Shown: piece by piece, positions 15,991 through 24,826 of the stretch
How positions within the stretch are numbered: position 1 is the first letter of the stretch
How the letters are laid out: every line of letters starts with the position of its first letter
NCBI GenBank assembly: GCA_036804505.1
Contig: DAIRSI010000021.1
Coordinates: forward strand, 1 to 64,000
Direction: 5' to 3'
Origin: Phocaeicola_A sp036804505
GTDB taxonomy: Bacteria; Bacteroidota; Bacteroidia; Bacteroidales; Bacteroidaceae
DNA: 64,000 nucleotides
Program-made: the position numbers and the translations under genes
The notes under the pieces: generated by a model
The model's database searches: none
What the model saw: only the letters and a program-made list of their open reading frames with translations
Told to the model about the DNA's origin: nothing

Positions 15991-16575
15991 ATGGATATTG
16001 ACATTAATATAGTGCCTATATTAAATGACTTGAATAAAGGAGACAAAAAGGCTTTTACCTATGTCTTTAACAGGTACTATCGTCTTTTATATACTGTGGC
16101 TTTCAGATACTTGAAATCTGAAGATTCGGCGATGGACGCAGTACAGGAAACATTCATGAGGCTTTGGGAAAAGAAGGATACATTGACTTTTGATACCAAT
16201 CTTCGGAGTTTGCTATTTACTATCCTGAAAAATTTGATTCTGAATGAGATACGTCATAACACAATAGTTTATGAGAGGCAGTATGAATTAGCTCAGATGG
16301 ATAGTGAGAATGTTTATAATATGAATGAGGCTTATGACCGTAAGGAAACAAGAGAACTCTTATTTAAATATATACAGAAATTGCCTCAGCAGCAAAGAAA
16401 GGTTTGTCTGATGAAAATTGTACAAGGACTCACCAATCAGGAAATAGCCGATAAACTTAATTTGGCTCTACCTACTGTCAAATTACATTACAGTCAGGCT
16501 CTTAAAAAATTAAGAAATGAATTATATTCATTATTCTTGGTTATTTTTATAATTGTGGTAATACTTTTAGACTGA
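15991..16575 (+). CDS. ECF-type RNA polymerase sigma factor
   Basis: Protein of 194 aa. Region 2 covers about residues 20-90 (FNRYYRLLYTVAFRYLKSEDSAMDAVQETFMRLWEKK) and region 4 covers about 125-175 (LPQQQRKVCLMKIVQGLTNQEIADKLNLALPTVKLHYSQALKKLR). It ends in an unusual 17-residue hydrophobic tail (LFLVIFIIVVILLD) that could touch the membrane. A strong GGAG ribosome site precedes the ATG. The FecR anti-sigma gene follows after 51 bases and a SusC receptor with an STN domain comes next, the usual order of a trans-envelope signalling system for a glycan utilisation locus. Confidence 0.95.
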   Translation: MDIDINIVPILNDLNKGDKKAFTYVFNRYYRLLYTVAFRYLKSEDSAMDAVQETFMRLWEKKDTLTFDTNLRSLLFTILKNLILNEIRHNTIVYERQYELAQMDSENVYNMNEAYDRKETRELLFKYIQKLPQQQRKVCLMKIVQGLTNQEIADKLNLALPTVKLHYSQALKKLRNELYSLFLVIFIIVVILLD

Positions 16576-16626
16576 TAATGTGTTATATAAAAAGAAATAC
16601 GAATAAATAAAAGCGTCGAAATAAGA

Positions 16627-17604
16627 ATGGATCAAGATATAATTGATAAGGTTTTAAACAACAAAGGAACTTGTGAGGAGGCAAGAACGGTTGTCGACTG
16701 GTTTTCTTCGGAAGAAGGCAATAAAGATTTGGATAAAAGAATTCAAAGAGAATCTGAAGTGTTGACAGAAGAAAGAATCAGTTCATGGACGACAGGTAGT
16801 ATTCCAGAAGAAAAAATGCAAAAAACATTCTCTCAATGGATTGGTCAAAAGCAAAACCATTTCAGACGGTGGATAGTTGCCGCAGCATTTATTCCGTTTG
16901 TTTTAATGTTGGGTGTGACTTTTTTCTTGGCAAATAGAGTAGGGGTTTTCGATGATGACGAATTTGTGGAATTTGTGGTACCTGTGGGACAGCAGATGCA
17001 GATAGTGTTGCAAGATGGTACTATAGCTCAGCTTAATTCGGAAACGAAACTTATTTATCCGAAGCATTTCAGCTTGTTCAACAGAAAGATACAATTACAG
17101 GGAGAAGGATATTTTAAAGTGGCAAAAGATAAAAGTCGTCCTTTCTATATTGACTTGAATGGATTGCAGGTGAAGGTTACAGGTACTCAATTCAATGTTA
17201 AGGCATATCCTGTAGATGCTCAAATTTGGGTTTTGCTGGATGAAGGTTCAGTTTCTTTGGAGGCAGGCAGGAAGGCTTATAATCTTTCACCAGGTCAGTG
17301 TGCGCTTTATAATAGAAATACCGGGATCTGCTCGATATCGATTCCGCGAAATAAGGGCGACTATACCATCTGGAGAATGAATGGTCTCTATTTTCATCTG
17401 ACTAAGTTAGGTGATATATTGAAGGTGGTGGAAAGACAGAGAGGTGTGCATTTCATCATAAAGGATTCACAGATGTTGAATAGTAAGTTTACTTTATCAT
17501 CAAGGAATGAAGATGTGGAGAATATTCTCGAAGATATCGAGACCGTGTCGGATGTGAATTTTGTAAAATACGGCAAGAAACAGTATATTGTTACTTCCAA
17601 ATAA
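16627..17604 (+). CDS. FecR-family anti-sigma factor
   Basis: Protein of 325 aa. The first 80 residues are the cytoplasmic sigma-binding part. One membrane helix follows at about 84-106 (IVAAAFIPFVLMLGVTFFLA). The periplasmic FecR domain covers about 112-215 (VPVGQQMQIVLQDGTIAQLNS, GEGYFKVAKDKSRPFYI, VTGTQFNVKAYP). The last 75 residues are the small C-terminal domain seen in Bacteroidetes FecR proteins (FHLTKLGDILKVVERQRGVHF). It should hold the upstream sigma factor until the STN domain of the SusC partner reports substrate binding. Order and spacing with both partners support the pairing. Confidence 0.93.
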   Translation: MDQDIIDKVLNNKGTCEEARTVVDWFSSEEGNKDLDKRIQRESEVLTEERISSWTTGSIPEEKMQKTFSQWIGQKQNHFRRWIVAAAFIPFVLMLGVTFFLANRVGVFDDDEFVEFVVPVGQQMQIVLQDGTIAQLNSETKLIYPKHFSLFNRKIQLQGEGYFKVAKDKSRPFYIDLNGLQVKVTGTQFNVKAYPVDAQIWVLLDEGSVSLEAGRKAYNLSPGQCALYNRNTGICSISIPRNKGDYTIWRMNGLYFHLTKLGDILKVVERQRGVHFIIKDSQMLNSKFTLSSRNEDVENILEDIETVSDVNFVKYGKKQYIVTSK

Positions 17605-17707
17605 AAATAGATTCCCATATATACTTTTTTGAATTATAAGTGTTAGCATATATGTAACGCTTAAATCATTCATTATGTAGAAAGGGAAAAATAGTTTTGT
17701 CTTGTTG

Positions 17708-17715
17708 TATCTTTG
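17708..17715 (+). promoter_or_regulatory. -7-like box upstream of the SusC gene
   Basis: TATCTTTG fits TAnnTTTG and lies 117 bases upstream of the SusC ATG. If the pair is driven by the ECF sigma factor, its own promoter would look different and could be elsewhere in 17605-17831. A near-palindrome, GTTAGCATATATGTAAC, sits at 17642-17658. Confidence 0.35.
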
Positions 17716-17831
17716 AGATGCGATAGATGGCACGTAATTGCTCGCGAAAGAAAAAAACATTCATTGGTATGAATGAGTGGATAAAGCAAATCCTCTTATC
17801 AATTTTTTTTGAAATCACAGAATTTAATATT

Positions 17832-20800
17832 ATGAAACAAAAGAAGTTATTTATATTAGGTATTTTAATTACCTGTCTTTCTCTCCCGGTCTGGGCCCAG
17901 AAAGTTTCTTTAAATTTCACAAATGTACGATTCGACAATGTACTGACTTCTATTAAGCAGCAGACTGGTTATGATTTGATCTACAGTGATCAGGTTGTCG
18001 ATGTAAATAAAATGGTGACTATTTCAGTCCATAAAGTTGAGTTGGCTAATGCTTTGTCACAATTGCTGAGTAATACGGACATTTCTTATCGGATAGAAGG
18101 TAAAAAAATATATTTATTGAGGAGACAAAACAATGCTTCGAAAGGGATACAGAAGAATGCCAGTAGAATGATAAAAGGAAAGGTCGTGGACGAAAAAGGT
18201 GAGCCTGTTATCGGAGCTAGTGTACTGGTAAAGGGTTCTACAACCGGAACTATTACGGATATAGATGGTAATTTTAGTTTTGAAGGGCCGGGAAATGGAA
18301 CACTATTAGTCACATACGTCGGTTATAATGACCAAAGCATTGCTTTATCAGGTAAAAATTCTTATTCTGTCGTACTGAAGGAAAACGCTAAATTACTTGA
18401 TGAGGTAGTTGTCATAGGTTACAGTACCCAGAAGAAGGCCGACTTGACAGGTTCAGTAGCAAATATCAATACTAGCAAACTGAATACCCAAAGTAATGCC
18501 AATATAGGACAAGCTTTGCAGGGCAAGATTGCCGGTGTGGATATAACTTCACAAGGTGGTGCACCGGGTGCAGGCTACAGAATCATGGTCCGTGGTATCG
18601 GAACGCTCAATAATGCATCTCCGCTATATATCGTAGATGGGATGTATATGAGCAGTATTGATAATGTCAATCCGAACGATATTGAAAGTATTGATGTTTT
18701 GAAGGATGCATCAGCCGCAGCCATTTATGGTTCCCGTGCTGCCAATGGTGTAGTTATTGTTACTACAAAAAAAGGAAGTGATACCGAAGGGAAACCCATT
18801 ATAGATGTTTCCGCTAACGTCGGAATTGCCAATGCCAGCAAATATCTGGATATGTTGGACGCAAAAGGTTGGGCGGAAGTGACAACTGTTGCCCGTAAGG
18901 CAATTGGAAAGGATCCGTTGACTATGGCTACTGATTTGGCAAATAAGCCTGACAACGATTGGCAGAAAATCATGTTTCGTACTGCTTTGATGCAAAATTA
19001 CAATCTTTCTGTAAGGGGTGGAGGAAAATATTCCAAATATTATACTGGTGTCGGTTATTTCAGTCAAGATGGTATTGTAAAGGGAACGGATTATAACCGT
19101 TATACTTTCCAATCGAAGAACGATTATAACAGAGGAATTTTCTCTGCTGGAACAAACATCATGATTTCTTTTGATGACAGTCGCCCTTTACATGAACAAT
19201 CGCGTGGAGGCATGGAGGGAACCATCTTGCAGGCACCTCCTACATTGGCCAAGTATGACAATAATCATGTAGGTGGTTACGGTGGTACATATGGTGATGG
19301 GGCAGTGGATCTCCCTAACCCGTTGGGTATTGTAGATTCTTCAATTATGGATCGCTATAACGAGAACTTAAAATTATTTGCCAATCTGTATCTGCAGGTT
19401 GAGTTCATCAAAGGACTTAAATATAAAGTCAATTTTACTCCTGACTTTCAGTTCTATCGTTACAAGAAATTTATTAGTAAATATGATTTTGGTTTGTCAA
19501 CAAATACCGTTAATCAACTTACTGATACACAAACAAGAACCCGTCACATCCTGGTGGAAAACCTCTTAAGCTTCGATAGGACTTTCGGTGATCATAAGGT
19601 TTCCGCTTTGGCAGGATATACCTATCAGGACAATCGATACAGATACTTGTCTGCCTACGGTGAGGCAATGCCCGACGGAATCAAGGAGATGGACGCTGCA
19701 ACTTTGAATCGCAGCAATAGCGGATATTTGAATCATAGTGTACTTACTTCTATTTTGGGACGTGTCTTTTATTCCTATCAGGACAAATATCTGTTTACTG
19801 CTACGATTCGTCGAGATGGTTCTTCCAAGTTCGGGAAGTCCAATCGTTATGGATATTTTCCTTCTTTTTCTTTAGGATGGAATCTGTCTCAAGAAAACTT
19901 CATGAAAAGTCTTACTTGGCTGGATCAATTGAAACTTCGTGGAGGTTACGGAGTGCTAGGTAATCAAGAAATAGACGATTACCAATATTCATCAGTCATT
20001 ACTACCGGAATTAATTATCCAGATGGCAATGGAGGACTCATACAAGGAGCTTTCCCAAAATATTTTGCCAATCCTGATATCAAATGGGAACAAACGGCTA
20101 TGACCAATGTCGGTATCGATTTCATGGCATTAAAGAACCGTTTAAGTATTGTTGCAGATTACTATATTAAAAACACAAAGGACATTTTGTTGACTGTGCC
20201 TATTCCTATTTCTACGGGAGCCGCCAATGACCCTGTGCGCAATGCGGGTAAGATCAGAAATAAGGGTTTTGAATTCAATGTAAGTTGGAATGACCATATT
20301 TCAAATGATCTTTCTTATGGAGTGAATTTCATAGGCAGTTTCATTAAAAATGAAGTAACTCAAATGGGAACACTTACGGCTACTATCAAAGGTGGTGCAA
20401 CCCAACAGAATATCACAACTTCCGAAACGAAGAAGGGATATCCTATTGGTGGATTCTGGTTGATTTCTACGGATGGCTATTTCAATAGCCAGGCAGAAGT
20501 TGATGCTTATACAAAGGATGGCAATAAGATACAACCAGCGGCTCAGCCGGGTGATATTAAGTTTGTGGATGCTAACGGAGATGGTAAAATTAATGATAGC
20601 GATCGTGTTTATCAAGGTAGTCCGTTCCCGGATTTTACTTATTCAATCAATGGAAATATCAAATATAAGAATGTAGACTTTTCGTTGGGAATTCAGGGAG
20701 TACAGGGTAACAAGATATACAATGCAACCCGCCAGACTCTTGAAGACGCAACAAAAGGAACAAATTTCCTTGCCACTTGTCTGGATTATTGGACGGAGAG

Positions 20801-21122
20801 TAATCAAAATGCAGCTCATCCTCGCTTGACTTGGGATGATCCTAACCGTAATACACGTGCAGAATCCAACCGTTACCTTGAAAGCGGGTCTTATATTCGC
20901 TTGCGTAATGTTCAGATTGGCTATACCTTGCCGAATACATGGTTCAAGGGTGCAATCCAACATGCCCGTGCTTATTTGAATGTGGAGAACTTGTTTACCA
21001 TTACGAATTACAAAGGTTATTCACCAGATGCAAATACTAGTAACGCTAATTATCGTGGTTTTGATTTCTTTATCTATCCTACGAATAGAATATTTATGTT
21101 GGGATTAAATGTAACATTCTAA
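17832..21122 (+). CDS. SusC/RagA-type TonB-dependent outer-membrane glycan transporter with STN domain
   Basis: Protein of 1096 aa. A signal peptide covers residues 1-22 (LFILGILITCLSLPVWAQ). Residues about 25-80 are an STN domain, the part that talks to a FecR anti-sigma. Residues about 110-190 are the carboxypeptidase-regulatory-like beta domain (VVDEKGEPVIGASVLVKGS). The plug and 22-strand barrel follow, with LDEVVVIGY at the TonB-contact region and the SusC signature GIGTLNNASPLYIVDG. It imports oligosaccharides delivered by the SusD partner, which starts 12 bases downstream. The frame extends 35 codons upstream, but only the ATG at 17832 gives a signal peptide. The STN domain and the upstream sigma/anti-sigma pair show how its own expression is likely induced. 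Confidence 0.96.
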   Translation: MKQKKLFILGILITCLSLPVWAQKVSLNFTNVRFDNVLTSIKQQTGYDLIYSDQVVDVNKMVTISVHKVELANALSQLLSNTDISYRIEGKKIYLLRRQNNASKGIQKNASRMIKGKVVDEKGEPVIGASVLVKGSTTGTITDIDGNFSFEGPGNGTLLVTYVGYNDQSIALSGKNSYSVVLKENAKLLDEVVVIGYSTQKKADLTGSVANINTSKLNTQSNANIGQALQGKIAGVDITSQGGAPGAGYRIMVRGIGTLNNASPLYIVDGMYMSSIDNVNPNDIESIDVLKDASAAAIYGSRAANGVVIVTTKKGSDTEGKPIIDVSANVGIANASKYLDMLDAKGWAEVTTVARKAIGKDPLTMATDLANKPDNDWQKIMFRTALMQNYNLSVRGGGKYSKYYTGVGYFSQDGIVKGTDYNRYTFQSKNDYNRGIFSAGTNIMISFDDSRPLHEQSRGGMEGTILQAPPTLAKYDNNHVGGYGGTYGDGAVDLPNPLGIVDSSIMDRYNENLKLFANLYLQVEFIKGLKYKVNFTPDFQFYRYKKFISKYDFGLSTNTVNQLTDTQTRTRHILVENLLSFDRTFGDHKVSALAGYTYQDNRYRYLSAYGEAMPDGIKEMDAATLNRSNSGYLNHSVLTSILGRVFYSYQDKYLFTATIRRDGSSKFGKSNRYGYFPSFSLGWNLSQENFMKSLTWLDQLKLRGGYGVLGNQEIDDYQYSSVITTGINYPDGNGGLIQGAFPKYFANPDIKWEQTAMTNVGIDFMALKNRLSIVADYYIKNTKDILLTVPIPISTGAANDPVRNAGKIRNKGFEFNVSWNDHISNDLSYGVNFIGSFIKNEVTQMGTLTATIKGGATQQNITTSETKKGYPIGGFWLISTDGYFNSQAEVDAYTKDGNKIQPAAQPGDIKFVDANGDGKINDSDRVYQGSPFPDFTYSINGNIKYKNVDFSLGIQGVQGNKIYNATRQTLEDATKGTNFLATCLDYWTESNQNAAHPRLTWDDPNRNTRAESNRYLESGSYIRLRNVQIGYTLPNTWFKGAIQHARAYLNVENLFTITNYKGYSPDANTSNANYRGFDFFIYPTNRIFMLGLNVTF

Positions 21123-21134
21123 AAAAACAGGAAT

Positions 21135-22673
21135 ATGAAAATATATAAAACAATATTATTGGTTTTGGGTACTGTTCTGTCCTTTACGGCATGTGAAGGC
21201 GATTTGAACCAGGTGAATCCAAATGCTGCAACAGAGGATACTTTCTGGAAAGATTCGACCGATTTCAATCTGGCTTTGACATCTTGTTATACTCCGTTGA
21301 AAAATGCTTTAAATGGCGGATATTATGGAACCAGAGGTGTCATGCTGCGAATAAGCAGGGGTGATGATATCAGTTTTAGAAATGATATTTCAGATATCTA
21401 TACGGTGGGACGTTTTACGAACAGTAACACCAATTCTTTGGTACAAGGCATGTTCTATCAGTTCTATAATGCCCTTTATCGCACCAATACCATTATGCAG
21501 AAACTGGAAGAGAAAAAGAGTCAATTCAGTTCTTCATTTCAGAATGCTGTAAAGGGAGAATGTCTGTTCATTCGTGGTTTTTATCTGTTCCAGTTGGCTA
21601 AGGAATTCAAGGATGCCCCTTTGCGTTTGACGGCATCGCAGTCCGTTTCTACTTTCCCTATGGCAAAATCAACGCAATCCGAGATCTGGAAGCAGGCAAA
21701 GGAAGACCTTACGACGGCATCCCAACTCCTGCCTTTAAAGAATGTTGTAGGAAAGCCGACACGGGGTGCAGCTCTGGCGGCATTGGGGAAAATCTATATT
21801 TATGAAAAAGACTGGGCCAAAGCTATCAGTACACTTGAACCTTTGACACAGAGTCCTTATACTTATAAATTAGTAGATGATTATGAATGGAACTTCGATG
21901 ATTCTCATGAAAATAATGCAGAAAGTGTTTTTGAATTATTGATAGAGAATGTAGGCGGTTCGGATTTGTGGGGCAATGGTGAATTGATTAATTCTACCCA
22001 AAGCAATACTAGACCTAAGGAATATGCTCCCGCTGAAGTAGGTGGTTGGTATGAAGCCAATCCTACCCAGACTATTATGGACGTCTTTACCAAAGAAAAA
22101 GATAAAGAAGGAAATTATGATTACAGAGCTCGCTGTTCCGTTGCTTGGGATTATGACGGTAGTATTTATTACCAAAAGAAATTCCGCGAATTATTCGCTG
22201 AGAGTAAGTGGAAAACATATTGGATTAAGAAGTATCAGAATTGGTGGCTGACAGGAGAGGCAACTCCTCCTAAATCTTTCATTAATGAAAGGGCCATCCG
22301 TTATGCAGATGTCATTCTTTTGTTGGCTGAGGCTTATATGAATCAGAATAGTCTGGATAAGGCAATCGGTTATATTAATCAGATTCGTCATCGTGCCAAT
22401 TTGAACGATTATAGCGGAGCTAAGACAGTTGCCGGCGTATTTGCTGATCTTATCCAGCAGCGTGCCATTGAGTTCTATGTGGAAGGCGAACGCTTTTATG
22501 ACTTGCGAAGATGGGGCCTGCTTGACGAATATTTGAAAAATACTGGTGATGCTGCACGTTATAGCAACTATCAGGCAGGGAAATCAGGCAGTATGAATAA
22601 GTTTGATTATTTCCCTATACCTCAAAAAGAATTGGACACTAACGGATTGTGCACTCCTAGTGAAGGGTGGTAA
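21135..22673 (+). CDS. SusD/RagB-type glycan-binding lipoprotein
   Basis: Protein of 512 aa with lipobox TACEGD (Cys 20). The N-terminal SusD-like part has the TPR helices (FRMALYRTNTIMQKL-like region, GECLFIRGFYLFQLAKEF), and the C-terminal part ends with the usual RAIEFYVEGERFYDLRRWG and the terminal YFPIPQKELDTNG. It caps the SusC barrel on the cell surface and binds the glycan. It is cotranscribed with SusC, and a terminator-like hairpin follows. Nothing in the sequence reveals the bound sugar; the adjoining GH20 and GH2 enzymes suggest beta-linked hexosamine or galactose. Confidence 0.96.
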   Translation: MKIYKTILLVLGTVLSFTACEGDLNQVNPNAATEDTFWKDSTDFNLALTSCYTPLKNALNGGYYGTRGVMLRISRGDDISFRNDISDIYTVGRFTNSNTNSLVQGMFYQFYNALYRTNTIMQKLEEKKSQFSSSFQNAVKGECLFIRGFYLFQLAKEFKDAPLRLTASQSVSTFPMAKSTQSEIWKQAKEDLTTASQLLPLKNVVGKPTRGAALAALGKIYIYEKDWAKAISTLEPLTQSPYTYKLVDDYEWNFDDSHENNAESVFELLIENVGGSDLWGNGELINSTQSNTRPKEYAPAEVGGWYEANPTQTIMDVFTKEKDKEGNYDYRARCSVAWDYDGSIYYQKKFRELFAESKWKTYWIKKYQNWWLTGEATPPKSFINERAIRYADVILLLAEAYMNQNSLDKAIGYINQIRHRANLNDYSGAKTVAGVFADLIQQRAIEFYVEGERFYDLRRWGLLDEYLKNTGDAARYSNYQAGKSGSMNKFDYFPIPQKELDTNGLCTPSEGW

Positions 22674-22700
22674 TTGTTAGGAGTATTCGGTATTAGTTTG

Positions 22701-22737
22701 AAGGCTGACTGCTCTTTGATAAGCAGCCAGCCTTTTT
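22701..22737 (+). terminator. intercistronic terminator/attenuator after susD-like gene
   Basis: Hairpin AAGGCTGACTGCT with AGCAGCCAGCCTT (12 pairs and one A/C mismatch, 8-base loop) followed by TTTTTT. It lies between the SusD stop and the GH20 start, so the enzymes are read by partial readthrough or from another promoter. Confidence 0.8.
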
Positions 22738-22758
22738 TACCTTAAAAAATTGAAAGAC

Positions 22759-24816
22759 ATGATGAAAAAACTGTTGTTATTGATTTTGCTGTTTCCTGTC
22801 CTGAGTGTTTACCCGGAAAGTTTAAACAAGGCTTTCCGCCTGATACCTCAGCCGCAGTCTGTTGTTGTGGTTGATGGTTCTGGATTCAGCTTCAATGAAT
22901 TGAAGTATATCCGACTAGAAGGACAAATGTCACTTCCTGTTTTGGGCAATTTGTTGGGGCAGTTGCCTTTATCTCCCAATGAAGGGAAAAGCCTTTTCTT
23001 GAAGATAACGGACAAGGATGTGCCTGAATCTGCAGAAGGCTATGTACTGATTGTAGACGGAGATGGAGTTACTGTTTCAGCACGTGGGGAAGCCGGTATT
23101 TTCTATGGTTGTCAAACTCTTGAACAGCTGATGGAGGATAGCAGAGATTTTAACTTGATCATTCCGCGGATGAAAATTACGGATTATCCGTCAATAAATT
23201 ATCGTGCCGTTCATTTTGACACCAAGCATCATTTGGACAGAATGGACTATTATTATCGGGAGATTGATAAGTTGGCTTCTTACAAGGTAAATGCAGTGAT
23301 ATGGGAACTGGAGGACAAGCTTCGCTACATGAGTCATCCGGAGATAGGTGCGTCCAATGCAATTGGGAAACAGGAAATGGAAGCTTTGTGCAGATATGCC
23401 AAAGATAGAAATATCGATATAAGTCCTTTGGTACAAGGATTGGGCCATGCCGGCTATATTTTGAAACATCATAAGGATTTAAGGGAGAATCCTGAGAGTG
23501 ACTGGGAATTCTGTCCGTCGGATTCCGGTACATATAAGCTTCAGTTGGATTTGTATCGTGAAGCTATTGAGGCTATGCCTTATGGGAAATACTTGCACGT
23601 GGGAGGTGATGAAATTTCTTCTATTGGAGTAGATTCGCGATGCAAGGCTACGGGGAAGACTCCTTTCGAACTTCAGATGTTGTGGCTTCAGAAGGTTTGC
23701 TCTTTTGCTTTTGAACATGGACGGATTCCTATCTTTTGGGACGACATGCCTTTGAAATATGGAGATGTGTGGGATTTTGTCAACAGTGAGGAATCGAAAG
23801 AAGTTGTAGAAGCGAAATGGAATACTGACAAACTGGACAAGGCGATTGATCTTTTTCCGAAGGGATGTGTATATATGAGATGGAATTACCGGGATCCCAA
23901 CGGAGCGGGACATAAGAAAATTCTGGCATGGTATCACAACAAAGGACTGAATGTGATGGCGGCTACTGCCGCCGCTGCCGGTGATTCGCCAGTGATGCCG
24001 CGAGAAGGTTCTCGGACGAAATACATCAGAGATTTTTGTTTGTTGACCGAAGAAAACCGACTCAATGGTATTCTTGCAACTTGTTGGGATGATGGTTCTC
24101 CACATAGCGAAACAGTGTGGAGAGGCTATATAGCTTTGGGGAGTTTCGGATGGAATCCTCAGGGGCAATCTCTTGAAGAGTTTAAAGCAGCACATGCCCA
24201 GCGTGAATTCGGATTCAAAGCAGAAGAAAACAGATTGGGTTTTCTGGATGATTTGGAAAAATCTTTGTTCTTTTATGAAGGGGCTTTGGTAACATCCGGA
24301 AGGAGAAATCCGGCATGGGGAGTTACGTCATTCACCCTTATGGACTTGCCTGATAAGAATAAGAGAGGAGCATGGAGCTCGAAATATAAGGATCGGATAG
24401 CTCAAGCCAAGCTGGAAAGTGTCAGATATGATTCGATTGCCAATCGGATTCTTGTAGCAAAACAACTGGTTCGCCGTAATAGATATACATTGGACATCTA
24501 TGAACAGATAAATAAACTGCAACATTTCCCAACCAGTCTGATATTGGCTTTGAATGATTATGATGGGTCGAAAACAAAGTCGGATAAGATGAAAGCAATG
24601 AATGAAATCAAGGATATCTGCGAAGGTTTCTCGGTAATGCGGAAAGAACTGGAAGAAGTTTATTCCAAAACCCGTTTCATGAATACGCCCGACGGTTTTG
24701 TTGATGACCAGAATAAAGCCAACCATCTGGCTGCCAAGAGTGATAACAGTGATTGGATGTATCTGTACGAACTTCCGATGATTGCGAAAATTTATGAATG
24801 GATAGATACGAAATAA
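22759..24816 (+). CDS. glycoside hydrolase family 20 (beta-hexosaminidase-like), exported
   Basis: Protein of 685 aa with a signal peptide (KKLLLLILLFPVLSVYPES). Residues about 25-140 are the GH20 N-terminal domain (LIPQPQSVVV). The TIM barrel covers about 145-480, with YLHVGGDEIS carrying the catalytic Asp-Glu pair at about residues 284-285. The Asp polarises the substrate acetamido group, so the enzyme should release beta-linked GlcNAc or GalNAc. The C-terminal 170 residues are helical and not assigned. The ATG at 22759 (or the next codon) is preferred to an in-frame TTG. The next gene, a GH2 enzyme, starts 10 bases later. Several residues around the barrel differ from well-known hexosaminidases, so the sugar specificity is uncertain. 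Confidence 0.88.
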   Translation: MMKKLLLLILLFPVLSVYPESLNKAFRLIPQPQSVVVVDGSGFSFNELKYIRLEGQMSLPVLGNLLGQLPLSPNEGKSLFLKITDKDVPESAEGYVLIVDGDGVTVSARGEAGIFYGCQTLEQLMEDSRDFNLIIPRMKITDYPSINYRAVHFDTKHHLDRMDYYYREIDKLASYKVNAVIWELEDKLRYMSHPEIGASNAIGKQEMEALCRYAKDRNIDISPLVQGLGHAGYILKHHKDLRENPESDWEFCPSDSGTYKLQLDLYREAIEAMPYGKYLHVGGDEISSIGVDSRCKATGKTPFELQMLWLQKVCSFAFEHGRIPIFWDDMPLKYGDVWDFVNSEESKEVVEAKWNTDKLDKAIDLFPKGCVYMRWNYRDPNGAGHKKILAWYHNKGLNVMAATAAAAGDSPVMPREGSRTKYIRDFCLLTEENRLNGILATCWDDGSPHSETVWRGYIALGSFGWNPQGQSLEEFKAAHAQREFGFKAEENRLGFLDDLEKSLFFYEGALVTSGRRNPAWGVTSFTLMDLPDKNKRGAWSSKYKDRIAQAKLESVRYDSIANRILVAKQLVRRNRYTLDIYEQINKLQHFPTSLILALNDYDGSKTKSDKMKAMNEIKDICEGFSVMRKELEEVYSKTRFMNTPDGFVDDQNKANHLAAKSDNSDWMYLYELPMIAKIYEWIDTK

Positions 24817-24826
24817 TTGATATTGT

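Noticed and set aside
16627..17604. FecR gene as part of an iron-citrate system
   Set aside because: The receptor that follows is SusC/SusD with glycoside hydrolases, not an iron-siderophore receptor, so the signal is a glycan.
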